Below, in pieces: positions 27,289 through 35,621 of a stretch of 64,000 nt of DNA; positions within the stretch are counted from its first letter, which is position 1, and the number at the start of each line of letters is the position of its first letter. The notes below the pieces were generated by a model that made no database searches, was not told the DNA's origin, and saw nothing but the letters and a program-made list of their open reading frames with translations. The DNA comes from Herbaspirillum huttiense (GTDB lineage Bacteria > Pseudomonadota > Gammaproteobacteria > Burkholderiales > Burkholderiaceae_D): assembly GCF_004367745.1 (NCBI RefSeq), contig NZ_CP037993.1, positions 2,356,001 to 2,420,000 on the forward strand, written 5' to 3'. Made by a program: the position numbers and the translations under genes.

Positions 27289-29271
27289 TCAGCCTTGGGC
27301 TTTCTTGTGTTGCAGCAGCGTTAATTCTTCGCCAACCTTTTTCAGGACCGAGTCCCAGTCGCTGACTGCCGGCTGGCGGAACAGGCGCATGCCGGGATAC
27401 CACGGGGAATCGTCGCGGTCGTTGAGCCAGCGCCAGTCGGGCACATGCGGCAACAGAACCCAGGTGGGATGGCCAAGTGCTCCGGCCAGGTGGGCCACCG
27501 AAGTATCCACGCAGATGACCAGGTCAAGATTGCTGATGGCGGCAGCGGTATCGGCGAAGTCCTGGCACTCATTGCCCAGGTCAAAGACGGGCCAATCGGC
27601 TGGCAAGTCCTTCAGGCCGTCGGCAGGCTTGCCTTTTTGCAATGAGTAGAATTCCATCTTGGGGACTTCAAACAATTGCTTGAATTTGTCCAGTGGAATC
27701 GAACGATGGCGGTCATTGCCATGCTCCGGATTGCCGCCCCAGACGATGCCGACGCGCAGATTGTCTGCCGATCGTGTCAAGGTGGAAATCTTCTGCTTCC
27801 AGTGCGCCGCCAGCGACGCGTCGGCAGACAGATAGCCCTCCGCATAGCGCGGGATATCTTCGATGCTGTGCGTGCGCAGGGCATAGGGCAGGCTCATGAG
27901 CACATAGGCGCAGTCGCAGGGCGGCAGCGGGTCGCTTTCGCGCACCAGTGTCACTGCCGGTGTGAAGGATTGGAACAGGCGGTACAGAGGATTCTTCACA
28001 TGCAGCGCCACGCTGGCACCTTGCTCCATGAGCAGGCGGGCATAGCGCAGGAACTGGATGCTGTCGCCAAAGCCTTGCTCGTGCATCAGCAGGATGCGCT
28101 TGCCCGCCAGCGAGGACTTGCCATCCCATTTCGGAATGACCTCGAACAGCTTGTGGATGAGGCGGTAGACGTGGGCGCGTTCCTTGGTGGTGAGACGGCT
28201 CTCGTGGCACTCCCACCCTTCTTCGAACTGTCCGCGCAGCAACAGGGTCAGTGCCAGGTTGTGCTTGGCGGTCGGATAATTTGGCCGCAGCGCCAAGGCC
28301 GTACGGAAATTGCCGAGCGCATCGTCATAATCGCCATGATCGTGCTGGATCGCGCCGATGTTGTTGTAGGTGAGGGCGTGCTTGGGGTCCAGCGCCAGGG
28401 CCTGCTTGAACATGCGCATGGCATCGTCGAAGCGGTCGCCCGTGTTGAAGTAGCTTGAGCCGAGCTTGACGTAGCCATTCGGATCCTTGGGTGCGATCTC
28501 GATGACGCGCAGCAGGTGTTCGTGGGCTTCTTCGATCTTGTTGATTTTCAGATAACTATCGGCGATCTTGTTGTGGGCGTAGGTGTCCTGGGGATCGAGC
28601 AGGATGGCGGTCTTGTGGGACTCCACGGCCTCCTTGTACATCTCCATGGCGTGAAAGGCTTCGCCCAGGGCGGTGTGGGAGGGGGCGAAATTGATCTGGT
28701 ATTCGAGCGACTTCAGAATCGTGGCGACCGCCTCGTCAAAGCGCCGTGCGTCGATCAGGGCGCGGCCCAGGTGCGACAGCGGGCCCGGCGCATTCGGTTC
28801 GCGTCGGGCAGCATCCTCGAAATATTTGATCGAGGCTTCCGGATCATTCTTTTCGTGCAGGGCATTGGCCAGGCCGATGCGTGCCGCCCGGTTCTCCTTG
28901 TCGATGGCGATGGCGCGCTCGTAGATGGCGATGGACTCGTCGATGCGATCCTGGCTCAGCACCGTGCCGGCCAGGTTGCTGAGGTATTCGGCGTTGTTCG
29001 GATCGGCCTCGATGGCCTTGCGCAGATATTGCTCGGCTTGCGCGAACTGGCCTTCCTGCATGGCGATCAGTCCGCGTGCGTGGTTGGCAAACACCAGATT
29101 GGGGGCACGGGCCAATACGGCTGTACAGATCGCCTTGGCTTCCTCGGTTTTGCGGTTGTCGAGCAGGTCCAGACATTTGCGAACGTCCAGCAGATCCTGC
29201 AGGTTGGACTTGGCGGCCGCCGGGGCCGGAATGTGTTTGCCGTGCTTGTTGCTGCTCTTGCGCGTCGACAT
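27289..29271 (-). CDS. TPR-repeat glycosyltransferase, probable flagellin O-glycosylation enzyme
   Basis: The 660-residue product has an N-terminal run of about eight tetratricopeptide repeats (residues 30-340), for example YLRKAIEADPNNAEYLSNLA and YNNIGAIQHDHGDYDDALGN, followed by a glycosyltransferase domain. That domain has VGIVWGGNPEHGNDRHRSIP near 510-530 and CVDTSVAHLAGALGHPTWVL near 595-615, matching the TPR-linked GT9/GT41-like enzymes often beside flagellin genes. It is likely cytoplasmic and modifies Ser/Thr of flagellin; the target and sugar are inferred from location only. ATG 29271 has AGAGGA upstream; an in-frame extension to 29328 lacks such a site. Confidence 0.85.
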   Translation of the reverse strand: MSTRKSSNKHGKHIPAPAAAKSNLQDLLDVRKCLDLLDNRKTEEAKAICTAVLARAPNLVFANHARGLIAMQEGQFAQAEQYLRKAIEADPNNAEYLSNLAGTVLSQDRIDESIAIYERAIAIDKENRAARIGLANALHEKNDPEASIKYFEDAARREPNAPGPLSHLGRALIDARRFDEAVATILKSLEYQINFAPSHTALGEAFHAMEMYKEAVESHKTAILLDPQDTYAHNKIADSYLKINKIEEAHEHLLRVIEIAPKDPNGYVKLGSSYFNTGDRFDDAMRMFKQALALDPKHALTYNNIGAIQHDHGDYDDALGNFRTALALRPNYPTAKHNLALTLLLRGQFEEGWECHESRLTTKERAHVYRLIHKLFEVIPKWDGKSSLAGKRILLMHEQGFGDSIQFLRYARLLMEQGASVALHVKNPLYRLFQSFTPAVTLVRESDPLPPCDCAYVLMSLPYALRTHSIEDIPRYAEGYLSADASLAAHWKQKISTLTRSADNLRVGIVWGGNPEHGNDRHRSIPLDKFKQLFEVPKMEFYSLQKGKPADGLKDLPADWPVFDLGNECQDFADTAAAISNLDLVICVDTSVAHLAGALGHPTWVLLPHVPDWRWLNDRDDSPWYPGMRLFRQPAVSDWDSVLKKVGEELTLLQHKKAQG

Positions 29272-29370
29272 CGAAAAGGGTCCTCTTGGTTGGGCGCATC
29301 GATTGCGCCGGGCATAGCTATCCAGCAAGGATGATATGCGTATCCGGTCACAGGTGAAGAGCTAAATAGA

Positions 29371-29401
29371 AAGCAAAAAACCTCCGTTTTAAGCGGAGGT
29401 T
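29371..29401 (-). terminator. Intrinsic terminator of lexA
   Basis: AACCTCCG and CGGAGGTT form a perfect stem with a short AT-rich loop, followed on the minus strand by TTTTTTGCTTT. It lies about 75 bases after the lexA stop and separates lexA from the glycosyltransferase gene. Confidence 0.85.
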
Positions 29402-29473
29402 CATGCATAAACAAGCGATCAGTCGCCGCTGGCAGCGTCTTTCCGGTGGTCGGGCCTGCGCGCCGCCCCGAAT

Positions 29474-30130
29474 TCAGTTCCAGCTGCGCAGCAATCCCAC
29501 GGCCAGTCCTTCGAGTGCAAACTGGTCGTCTTCGGGCTTGACGATGATGGGCTCGAATTCCGGGTTCTCGGGGAACAGGGTGATGACGCTGCCGCTCTTC
29601 TGGTAGCGCTTGACCGTGACCTCGTCAGCCAGGCGGGCCACCACGATCTGGCCATTGCGCGCCTGGTCGGCACGCCGCACGGCCAGCAGGTCGCCGTCCA
29701 GGATGCCGGCGTCGCGCATGGACATGCCGCGCACCTTGAGCAGGTAGTCGGGCTTGGCCGGGAACATGGCCGGGTCGACCTGATAAGTCTTTTCCACGTG
29801 TTCCTGGGCCAGGATGGGGGAGCCCGCCGCCACGCGCCCGATCAGCGGCAGGCTCAGCTGCATCAGGGCGGGATGGGGCAGGGCCATCTGGCGTGCAGTG
29901 CTGATGCCTGTGGTACCTGATTCGCGCAAGCGGATGCCGCGCGAGGTGCCGGGCGAAATCTCGATGGCGCCCTTGCGGGCCAGGGCCTGCAGATGCTCTT
30001 CGGCGGCGTTGGCGGAACGGAAGCCCAACTCGGCAGCGATCTCTGCACGCGTGGGAGGGAAGCCGGTGTTCTCGATGGCGTTCTTGATCAGGTTCAGGAT
30101 CTGTTCCTGGCGCGCAGTCAGTTTGAGCAT
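29474..30130 (-). CDS. lexA: SOS regulator LexA
   Basis: LexA represses SOS genes and cleaves itself when RecA filaments form. The 218-residue product has an N-terminal winged helix with the [20 protein letters not shown] recognition region, the Ala102-Gly103 cleavage site, catalytic Ser137 (in [18 protein letters not shown]) and Lys174 (EVTVKRYQ). All catalytic residues are intact. Two perfect LexA boxes overlap its promoter, so it is autoregulated. It stands alone, divergent from the rpsF operon. Confidence 0.98.
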   Translation of the reverse strand: MLKLTARQEQILNLIKNAIENTGFPPTRAEIAAELGFRSANAAEEHLQALARKGAIEISPGTSRGIRLRESGTTGISTARQMALPHPALMQLSLPLIGRVAAGSPILAQEHVEKTYQVDPAMFPAKPDYLLKVRGMSMRDAGILDGDLLAVRRADQARNGQIVVARLADEVTVKRYQKSGSVITLFPENPEFEPIIVKPEDDQFALEGLAVGLLRSWN

Positions 30131-30156
30131 GAGGGTGGCCTTTCTCGGAGGGAAGG

Positions 30157-30172
30157 CTGTCTGGATGAACAG
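30157..30172 (-). promoter_or_regulatory. LexA box 1 (proximal)
   Basis: CTGT-N8-ACAG, a perfect match to the LexA operator half-sites, lies about 27 bases upstream of the lexA start. It sits downstream of the -10 element, in the expected leader. Confidence 0.9.
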
Positions 30173-30173
30173 T

Positions 30174-30189
30174 CTGTATTTTTATACAG
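30174..30189 (-). promoter_or_regulatory. LexA box 2 (overlaps lexA -10)
   Basis: CTGT-N8-ACAG with an AT-rich core (ATTTTTAT) is a second perfect operator. Its centre is 17 bases from the first, so two dimers would lie on nearly adjacent faces. It overlaps the predicted -10 of lexA. Confidence 0.92.
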
Positions 30190-30207
30190 GTGCAATCCTT
30201 GTGTCAA
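30181..30207 (-). promoter_or_regulatory. lexA promoter
   Basis: On the minus strand a perfect -35 TTGACA (30202-30207) is followed by TATAAA 15 bases on, or TAAAAA at 17. The -10 lies inside LexA box 2, so repressor binding would block polymerase directly. Confidence 0.75.
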
Positions 30208-30355
30208 CGGCAACATGCATATTCCGGGGCGGAAAAGGCAAGCTTTCTTATTTATATAAAGCGCGCTGCAACTGAAGAATCTGGTTCTGAGTCGCTGGCG
30301 GCGATGTGCAGGGCCCGCGTTGTGGCCCCGCGGCCGCAGTGGCGTGACGCTGGCA

Positions 30356-30384
30356 TTGCTGTCAGGACGGAAACCTAGTATGAT
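30356..30384 (+). promoter_or_regulatory. rpsF operon promoter
   Basis: TTGCTG, 17 bases, then TATGAT form a sigma-70 type promoter about 75 bases before the rpsF start. Spacing is optimal and each element has one or two mismatches. Confidence 0.65.
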
Positions 30385-30400
30385 CTCGGGTTTTCCTCTT

Positions 30401-30432
30401 CCCACACCCGTCTTGACGCCGGGGTGGGCGTC
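30401..30432 (+). promoter_or_regulatory. Structured rpsF leader, possible S6:S18 autoregulatory site
   Basis: CCCACACCC (30401-30409) can pair with GGGGTGGG (30421-30428) leaving one bulged A. GACGCC (30415) can instead pair with GGCGTC (30427), so the two hairpins exclude each other. rpsF-rpsR operons in many bacteria carry a leader bound by the S6-S18 complex. Position fits, but I could not match the published motif base by base. Confidence 0.35.
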
Positions 30433-30457
30433 TTCAATAAGTCCATAAGGAGTCTAC

Positions 30458-30823
30458 ATGCGTCATTATGAAATCGTATTTATCGTCCACCCGGACCAAA
30501 GCGAGCAAGTGCCGGCGATGATCGAGCGTTACAAGGGCATCGTCACCACCCGCGGCGGCAAGGTCCACCGTGTCGAAGATTGGGGTCGTCGCCAACTGGC
30601 TTACCAGATCCAGAAGCTGGCCAAGGCTCACTACGTCTGCCTGAACATCGAAGTCGACAGCGAAACGCTGGCTGAAATCGAAACCGGCTTCAAGTTCAAC
30701 GACGCCGTCCTGCGCCACCTGACCGTCAAGATGAAGAAGGCCGAAACCGGTCCTTCGCCCATCCTGAAGGCAGTGCAGAAGGAAGACGCGGCCAAGAGCC
30801 GTACCGAAGCTCCGGCAGCTTAA
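30458..30823 (+). CDS. rpsF: 30S ribosomal protein S6
   Basis: S6 binds 16S rRNA with S18 in the 30S platform. The 121-residue product begins [20 protein letters not shown] and contains [20 protein letters not shown], the standard S6 text. The tail is Glu/Ala-rich. AAGGAG lies seven bases before the ATG. It leads the rpsF-priB-rpsR-rplI operon. Confidence 0.98.
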   Translation: MRHYEIVFIVHPDQSEQVPAMIERYKGIVTTRGGKVHRVEDWGRRQLAYQIQKLAKAHYVCLNIEVDSETLAEIETGFKFNDAVLRHLTVKMKKAETGPSPILKAVQKEDAAKSRTEAPAA

Positions 30824-30846
30824 GCGCTGCGACACCATAGCGGAGA

Positions 30847-31146
30847 GTGAACCAGCTTCAAGTCATCGCCAGCCTGGCCGAACGTGATGTATTGCGTTAT
30901 ACGCCGGCCGGTATCCCGATTGTCACTGCCAGGTTGCAGCATCAGTCGGAGCAGGCGGAGGCTGGCATGAAGCGTCAGGTCGAATTCGAGATCGCGGCGC
31001 TGGCAGCGGGGGAAATCTCCGGTGCGCTCAACAGGGCGGCACTGGGTGAAGTCTTCCGGTTCACCGGCTTTTTGGCCCGCAGGAATCGCAACAGCAAGAG
31101 CGTCGTGTTTCATATCGTTGATTTTGGCCCGGTCGCGCCGGATTGA
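30847..31146 (+). CDS. priB: Primosomal replication protein PriB
   Basis: PriB is a single OB-fold ssDNA-binding protein that links PriA to the restart primosome. The 99-residue product, NQLQVIASLAERDVLRYTPA then GIPIVTARLQHQSEQAEAG, matches PriB. It starts with GTG at 30847, with GGAGA nearby. Its place between rpsF and rpsR is typical of beta- and gammaproteobacteria. dnaB lies downstream in the same orientation. Confidence 0.95.
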   Translation: MNQLQVIASLAERDVLRYTPAGIPIVTARLQHQSEQAEAGMKRQVEFEIAALAAGEISGALNRAALGEVFRFTGFLARRNRNSKSVVFHIVDFGPVAPD

Positions 31147-31201
31147 GCGGCGCAAGGTAGCCAAACAGACCTTACCCAATTTTTAGATACAGGAGCCAAC
31201 C

Positions 31202-31486
31202 ATGGCATTCGGTAAAAAGTTCGATAAAAGCAAGCTGAAAAACAAGCGCCAACAGCAAAACCCGCTGTTCAAGCGCAAGAAATTCTGCCGTTTCACCGCC
31301 GCTGGCGTTGAACAGGTCGATTACAAGGACGTGGACACCCTGAAGGACTTCGTCCAGGAAAACGGCAAGATCATGCCGGCACGCCTGACCGGTACCAAGG
31401 CCCACTACCAGCGTCAAGTTGACACCGCCATCAAGCGCGCGCGTTACCTGGCCCTGCTGCCGTACACCGATCTGCACAACGCCTAA
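31202..31486 (+). CDS. rpsR: 30S ribosomal protein S18
   Basis: S18 is the S6 partner in the 30S platform. The 94-residue product carries [20 protein letters not shown] and the C-terminal [16 protein letters not shown]. The N-terminal 25 residues are Lys/Gln/Asn-rich. The CRF text is like the zinc-independent form common in these bacteria. A ribosome site GGAG precedes the ATG. Confidence 0.98.
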   Translation: MAFGKKFDKSKLKNKRQQQNPLFKRKKFCRFTAAGVEQVDYKDVDTLKDFVQENGKIMPARLTGTKAHYQRQVDTAIKRARYLALLPYTDLHNA

Positions 31487-31512
31487 TCAGCGTCGAGAAA
31501 TAGGAGAAAAAC

Positions 31513-31965
31513 ATGCAAGTCATTCTGTTGGAAAAAATCGTGAATCTCGGCGGTCTGGGTGATGTCGTGCGCGTCAAGGACGGTTTCGCACGCAACTTCC
31601 TGATCCCGCAACGCAAGGCCCGCCGCGCTACCGATGCAGCCATCGCTGAATTCGAAGCCAAGCGCGCTGACCTGGAAAAGGCTGCCGCCGAGAAGCTGGC
31701 CGCTGCCCAAGCCCAAGGCGAAAAGCTGACCGGCGCCACCGTGGAAGTGTCGCAGAAGGCCGGCGTTGACGGCCGTCTGTTCGGTTCCGTGACCAACTTC
31801 GACATCGCTGAAGCCCTGGGCAAGAAGGGTTTTGCTGTCGAGAAGTCGCAAGTGCGCCTGCCCAATGGTCCCCTGAAGACCGTTGGCGAACACCCGGTGT
31901 CGGTGGCTCTGCACACCGACGTGGTGGTCGACGTCACCATCGCTGTCAAGGGCGAGCAAGCGTAA
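31513..31965 (+). CDS. rplI: 50S ribosomal protein L9
   Basis: L9 is an elongated protein at the base of the L1 stalk. The 150-residue product has the N-terminal signature [20 protein letters not shown] and [16 protein letters not shown], a long central helix (about residues 40-75) and a C-terminal domain with [16 protein letters not shown]. It ends the operon, with a terminator 33 bases on. Confidence 0.98.
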   Translation: MQVILLEKIVNLGGLGDVVRVKDGFARNFLIPQRKARRATDAAIAEFEAKRADLEKAAAEKLAAAQAQGEKLTGATVEVSQKAGVDGRLFGSVTNFDIAEALGKKGFAVEKSQVRLPNGPLKTVGEHPVSVALHTDVVVDVTIAVKGEQA

Positions 31966-31998
31966 TACGCCTGTTTGCTGCAATTCGTTTTGCAATAG

Positions 31999-32026
31999 AA
32001 AAGCCGGGTTCGCCTGGCTTTTTTAT
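31999..32026 (+). terminator. Intrinsic terminator of the rpsF-rplI operon
   Basis: AAAAGCC pairs with GGCTTTT around GGGTTCGCCT and is followed by a T-rich run (TTTTTTATTG). It lies about 33 bases after the rplI stop. Confidence 0.85.
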
Positions 32027-32165
32027 TGTCAGTTGTACCTAGACACGCCGCCACTGGCCATCGTCATGGCGCGGCTTGTCAATGGCTTCATATTGCATTC
32101 GTTCGCATGAAGCATCTGGTCGTGCAAAAACGTTCGGCCGGACCTACGGCTTCACATCAGCAGGT

Positions 32166-32171
32166 TATAAT
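32166..32171 (+). promoter_or_regulatory. TATAAT -10 element at the dnaB start
   Basis: A perfect TATAAT lies across the first dnaB ATG (32170). If used, transcription would start about 32178, making the ATG at 32179 nearly leaderless. No good -35 is seen 17 bases upstream, so this is uncertain. Confidence 0.35.
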
Positions 32172-33615
32172 GCGCGCCATGAAAGAATCGTCCCGCGGCA
32201 ATCCAGAATTTTTCCGTGGCCAGAGAGAGTCATCGGACCCCCAGCTCGATGCGCTCCGTGTGCCGCCCCACTCCATCGAGGCCGAGCAATCGGTGCTGGG
32301 CGGCCTGCTGCTGGACAACGCAGCCTGGGACCGTATCGCCGACTTCGTCAGCGCTGAAGACTTTTACCGCTACGATCACCGCATCATCTTCGAGCACATC
32401 GTCAAGCTCATCAACAGTACCAAGCCGGCCGACGTCATCACCGTCTATGAAGCCATGTCCACCAGTGGCAAGGCTGAAGAAGTGGGCGGGCTGGTTTATC
32501 TGAATGCACTGGCGCAAAACACGCCTTCTGCGGCCAACATCCGCCGCTATGCCGAGATCGTCCGTGATCGCGGCATTCTGCGCAAGCTCATCACCGTGGC
32601 CGACGAGATTTCCGGCAATGCCTTCAATCCGCAGGGCAAGGATGTGAAGTCCATGCTGGACGAGGCCGAATCCAAGATCTTCGCCATCGCCGAAGAAGGG
32701 TCGCGCGGCTCTCAGGGTTTCATGGAAATCCAGCCGCTGCTCACGCAAGTGGTCGAGCGCATCGACGAACTCTACAATCGCGACAATACCAGCGACATCA
32801 CCGGCGTTCCGACCGGGTTCATGGACCTGGACAAGATGACCTCCGGCCTGCAGCCGGGCGACCTGATCATCGTCGCCGGCCGTCCTTCCATGGGTAAAAC
32901 CGCTTTCTCGATCAACATCGGCGAACATGTCGCCATCGAGTCGGGCCTGCCGGTAGCCGTGTTCTCCATGGAAATGGGTGGCGCGCAGCTGGCCATGCGT
33001 ATGCTGGGGTCGGTCGGACGCCTGGACCAGCACCGCCTGCGTACCGGCCGCCTGCTGGACGAAGACTGGCCGCGTCTGACGCACGCCATCCAGAAGATGA
33101 ACGATGCGCAGTTCTACATCGACGAAACGCCGGCGCTGTCGCCCATCGAATTGCGCGCACGTTCGCGCCGCCTGGCGCGCCAATGCGGCAAGCTGGGCCT
33201 GATCATCATCGACTACCTGCAGCTGATGTCGGGCAACGGTGGCAGCTCTTCTGAAAACCGCGCCTCCGAAATCTCGGAAATCTCGCGTAGCCTGAAGGGC
33301 CTGGCCAAGGAACTCAACTGCCCGGTGATCGCGCTGTCGCAGCTGAACCGCTCGCTGGAACAACGTCCCAACAAGCGTCCCGTGATGTCCGACTTGCGCG
33401 AATCAGGCGCTATCGAACAGGATGCTGACGTTATTTTGTTCATTTACCGTGATGAAGTTTACAATCCGGACTCGCCCGACAAGGGCACGGCGGAAATCAT
33501 CATCGGCAAGCAGCGTAATGGCCCCATCGGCAGCATTCGCCTGTCCTTCCTGGGGATGTATACCAAGTACGACAACTATATCGGCAATCTGGCGCAGCCT
33601 TACGGCGGCGACTGA
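32170..33615 (+). CDS. dnaB: Replicative DNA helicase DnaB
   Basis: DnaB is the hexameric helicase that unwinds DNA at replication forks. The 481-residue product has the N-terminal helical domain (VPPHSIEAEQSVLGGLLLDN, about residues 31-50) and the RecA-like domain with Walker A GRPSMGKT at 237-244, and later GKLGLIIIDYLQLMSG and ALSQLNRSLEQRPNKRPVMS. The start could be ATG 32170 (AGG five bases ahead) or ATG 32179; a longer upstream open frame is noncoding by position. It follows the L9 terminator as in many relatives. Confidence 0.97.
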   Translation: MRAMKESSRGNPEFFRGQRESSDPQLDALRVPPHSIEAEQSVLGGLLLDNAAWDRIADFVSAEDFYRYDHRIIFEHIVKLINSTKPADVITVYEAMSTSGKAEEVGGLVYLNALAQNTPSAANIRRYAEIVRDRGILRKLITVADEISGNAFNPQGKDVKSMLDEAESKIFAIAEEGSRGSQGFMEIQPLLTQVVERIDELYNRDNTSDITGVPTGFMDLDKMTSGLQPGDLIIVAGRPSMGKTAFSINIGEHVAIESGLPVAVFSMEMGGAQLAMRMLGSVGRLDQHRLRTGRLLDEDWPRLTHAIQKMNDAQFYIDETPALSPIELRARSRRLARQCGKLGLIIIDYLQLMSGNGGSSSENRASEISEISRSLKGLAKELNCPVIALSQLNRSLEQRPNKRPVMSDLRESGAIEQDADVILFIYRDEVYNPDSPDKGTAEIIIGKQRNGPIGSIRLSFLGMYTKYDNYIGNLAQPYGGD

Positions 33616-33659
33616 TGCCATCGGCGGCGCGCCACCAGGGCGTGTCGCTGCACAAGGAT

Positions 33660-33717
33660 CACGGGCGGCGTCGGGCCGCCCGTGTCATGCAAGGCGAACG
33701 GCTCCCAAGGCCGTTCG
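33660..33717 (+). repeat. Two strong hairpins between dnaB and the phosphate uptake pair
   Basis: CACGGGCGGC pairs with GCCGCCCGTG (33660-33669 with 33675-33684, loop GTCGG). Ten bases later CGAACGGC pairs with GCCGTTCG (33695-33702 with 33710-33717). No T tract follows either. They could end dnaB by a Rho-type mechanism or form a leader structure. The rest of this 203-base gap holds no supported gene. Confidence 0.5.
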
Positions 33718-33818
33718 TGCAGGACCGGCAGGGCGGGGTACCGGCTTCCAAGGGGGCAGCCGCAGGCCGGTTCGAAACGGCGCTTTACATGAGCGCTAAC
33801 CATTGATGAGAGAGAAAA

Positions 33819-34445
33819 ATGTTTGGACGATTGATGCCGACTGAAGGCAAATTCTTTGACCTTTTCAATCAGCATGCAGAGCTGGCGGTCAAGTGCGCGA
33901 AAGAAATGGTGGCGCTGATGACCAATTTCGACGACCTTGAAATTCGCGTGCACGCCATTGAAGCCGTCGAGAAGGAAGCCGACAAGGTCACGCACAATGC
34001 CATCGAACTGCTGCACAAGACCTTCATCACGCCGCTGGACCGCGATGACATCCACCAGCTGATCACCCGCATGGATGACATCCTGGACCTGCTGGAAGAC
34101 GCGGCCCAGACCATCTCCCTCTACGACATCAAGGCCATCACGCCGGAAGCCAAGCGCCTTGCCGAGCTGTGCCTGTCCTGTGCGGAGAAGGTGCAGTCGG
34201 CCGTGGGCCTGCTGTCCAACATGGACAACTCGCGCCAAATCCTGTCGATCTGCCAGGAAATCGACCGCCTGGAGTCCGACGCTGACCATGTCATGCGTGC
34301 GGCCATGTCCAAGCTGTTCCGCGATGAACCGGACGTGCGTACCCTGATCAAGCTCAAGGCCATCTACGAAATCCTGGAAACCGTCACCGATCGCTGCGAA
34401 GACGTGGCCAACATCATCGAAGGCATCATCGTCGAAAACGCCTGA
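33819..34445 (+). CDS. DUF47 (PhoU-like) protein, Pit accessory
   Basis: The 208-residue product belongs to the DUF47 family, a helical PhoU-like fold. It contains GRLMPTEGKFFDLFNQHAEL and HAIEAVEKEADKVTHNAIEL, with repeated E/D-x-x-x-D metal-binding positions (for example TRMDDILDLLEDAAQTISLY). DUF47 proteins are nearly always next to Pit transporters and are thought to modulate low-affinity phosphate uptake. Here it is 70 bases before the transporter gene. Direct function is not proven. Confidence 0.9.
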   Translation: MFGRLMPTEGKFFDLFNQHAELAVKCAKEMVALMTNFDDLEIRVHAIEAVEKEADKVTHNAIELLHKTFITPLDRDDIHQLITRMDDILDLLEDAAQTISLYDIKAITPEAKRLAELCLSCAEKVQSAVGLLSNMDNSRQILSICQEIDRLESDADHVMRAAMSKLFRDEPDVRTLIKLKAIYEILETVTDRCEDVANIIEGIIVENA

Positions 34446-34515
34446 TCTCCCGGCGTAGCGGCGATTCCCTCGATTTCCGACGGGGACGCCGCTGGTTTCA
34501 CACAACGGTTTCCCC

Positions 34516-35523
34516 ATGCAAACAATCCAAATCAGCTTACATATTCTCGCGTTGTTGATCGTCCTGGCGCTGCTGTTCGACTTCATGAACGGTTTCCACG
34601 ATGCGGCCAACGCGATCGCCACCGTGGTCTCCACGGGCGTGCTGCGTCCGCAGACTGCCGTGGCCATGGCCGCCTTCTTCAACCTGGCGGCCGTGTTCGT
34701 GTTCCATCAACTGCACGTGGCGGCTTCGGTGGGCAAGGGCACCATCGAACCGGCCATCGTTGACCAGTACGTCATCTTCGGTGCCCTGATCGGGGCCATC
34801 TTCTGGAACCTGGTGACCTGGTATTACGGCATCCCGTCCTCGTCCTCGCATGCTCTGATCGGCGGCCTGGTCGGCGCGGCCGTAGCCAAGGCCGGTACCG
34901 GCGCGCTGATCTCGGCGGGCCTGCTGAAGACGATTCTCTTCATCGTGCTCTCGCCCGTGCTGGGCCTGGTATTTGGCTCCCTGATGATGCTCGTGGTGTC
35001 GTGGATCTTCTTCCGCTCCACACCACGCAAGATCGATGGCTGGTTCCGCCGCCTGCAGCTGCTGTCGGCCTCCATGTACAGCCTCGGGCACGGCGGCAAT
35101 GATGCGCAGAAGACCATTGGCATCATCTGGATGCTGTTGATTGCCTCCGGCTATTCCTCTCCGGATGCGCCGCCGATGTGGGTCATCATTTCCTGCTATT
35201 GCGCCATCAGTCTCGGTACGCTCTTCGGCGGCTGGCGCATCGTCAAGACTATGGGCCAGAAGATCACCAAGTTGAAGCCGGTCGGCGGTTTCTGCGCCGA
35301 AACCGGCGGTGCGATCACCTTGTTCATCGCCACCGCCCTGGGCATTCCGGTGTCGACCACCCACACCATCACCGGCGCCATCGTCGGCGTGGGCGCGGCG
35401 CAGAAGATGTCGGCCGTGCGTTGGGGCGTGGCCAGCAACATCGTCTGGGCCTGGATCTTCACCATTCCGGCCTCCGCCTTCGTGGCGGCGATCGCCTGGT
35501 GGATCGGCGTGCACGTGCTGTAA
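34516..35523 (+). CDS. pit: Low-affinity inorganic phosphate transporter (PiT family)
   Basis: PiT proteins import phosphate, often as a metal-phosphate complex, driven by protons. The 335-residue product is shorter than E. coli PitA (about 500) but typical of the compact Pit type paired with DUF47. The signature DFMNGFHDAANAIATVVSTG lies at residues 22-41 and the second repeat has PVSTTHTITGAIVGVG near 275-290. About ten hydrophobic segments are seen. A strong terminator follows. Confidence 0.93.
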   Translation: MQTIQISLHILALLIVLALLFDFMNGFHDAANAIATVVSTGVLRPQTAVAMAAFFNLAAVFVFHQLHVAASVGKGTIEPAIVDQYVIFGALIGAIFWNLVTWYYGIPSSSSHALIGGLVGAAVAKAGTGALISAGLLKTILFIVLSPVLGLVFGSLMMLVVSWIFFRSTPRKIDGWFRRLQLLSASMYSLGHGGNDAQKTIGIIWMLLIASGYSSPDAPPMWVIISCYCAISLGTLFGGWRIVKTMGQKITKLKPVGGFCAETGGAITLFIATALGIPVSTTHTITGAIVGVGAAQKMSAVRWGVASNIVWAWIFTIPASAFVAAIAWWIGVHVL

Positions 35524-35565
35524 CAAGCCGTCATTCATGGTCGCTGCCAGCGCAGCGGCCGCCCA

Positions 35566-35603
35566 AAAGCAAAAAGCCACGTTTTCACGTGGCTTTTTGC
35601 TTT
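35566..35603. terminator. Bidirectional terminator between pit and phoH
   Basis: Sixteen-base perfect arms (AAAGCAAAAAGCCACG and its complement) around a TTTTCA loop give T-rich ends on both strands. It serves the convergent pit and phoH genes. Confidence 0.93.
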
Positions 35604-35621
35604 GGTGCTGAAGAAAAGTGC

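Larger units (their letters stand above)
30131..30457. other. Divergent lexA/rpsF regulatory region
   Basis: This 327-base gap holds the two LexA boxes and lexA promoter (30157-30207), the rpsF promoter (30356-30384) and a structured rpsF leader (30401-30432). The central part (about 30208-30350) includes an AT-rich stretch near 30247-30262 and a GC-rich palindrome-like run near 30310-30340. I see no gene there. Confidence 0.7.

Noticed and set aside
33765-33785. GGTTCGAAAC sequence resembling a tRNA T-loop
   Set aside because: No acceptor, D-arm or anticodon stem can be built upstream, so it is not a tRNA.
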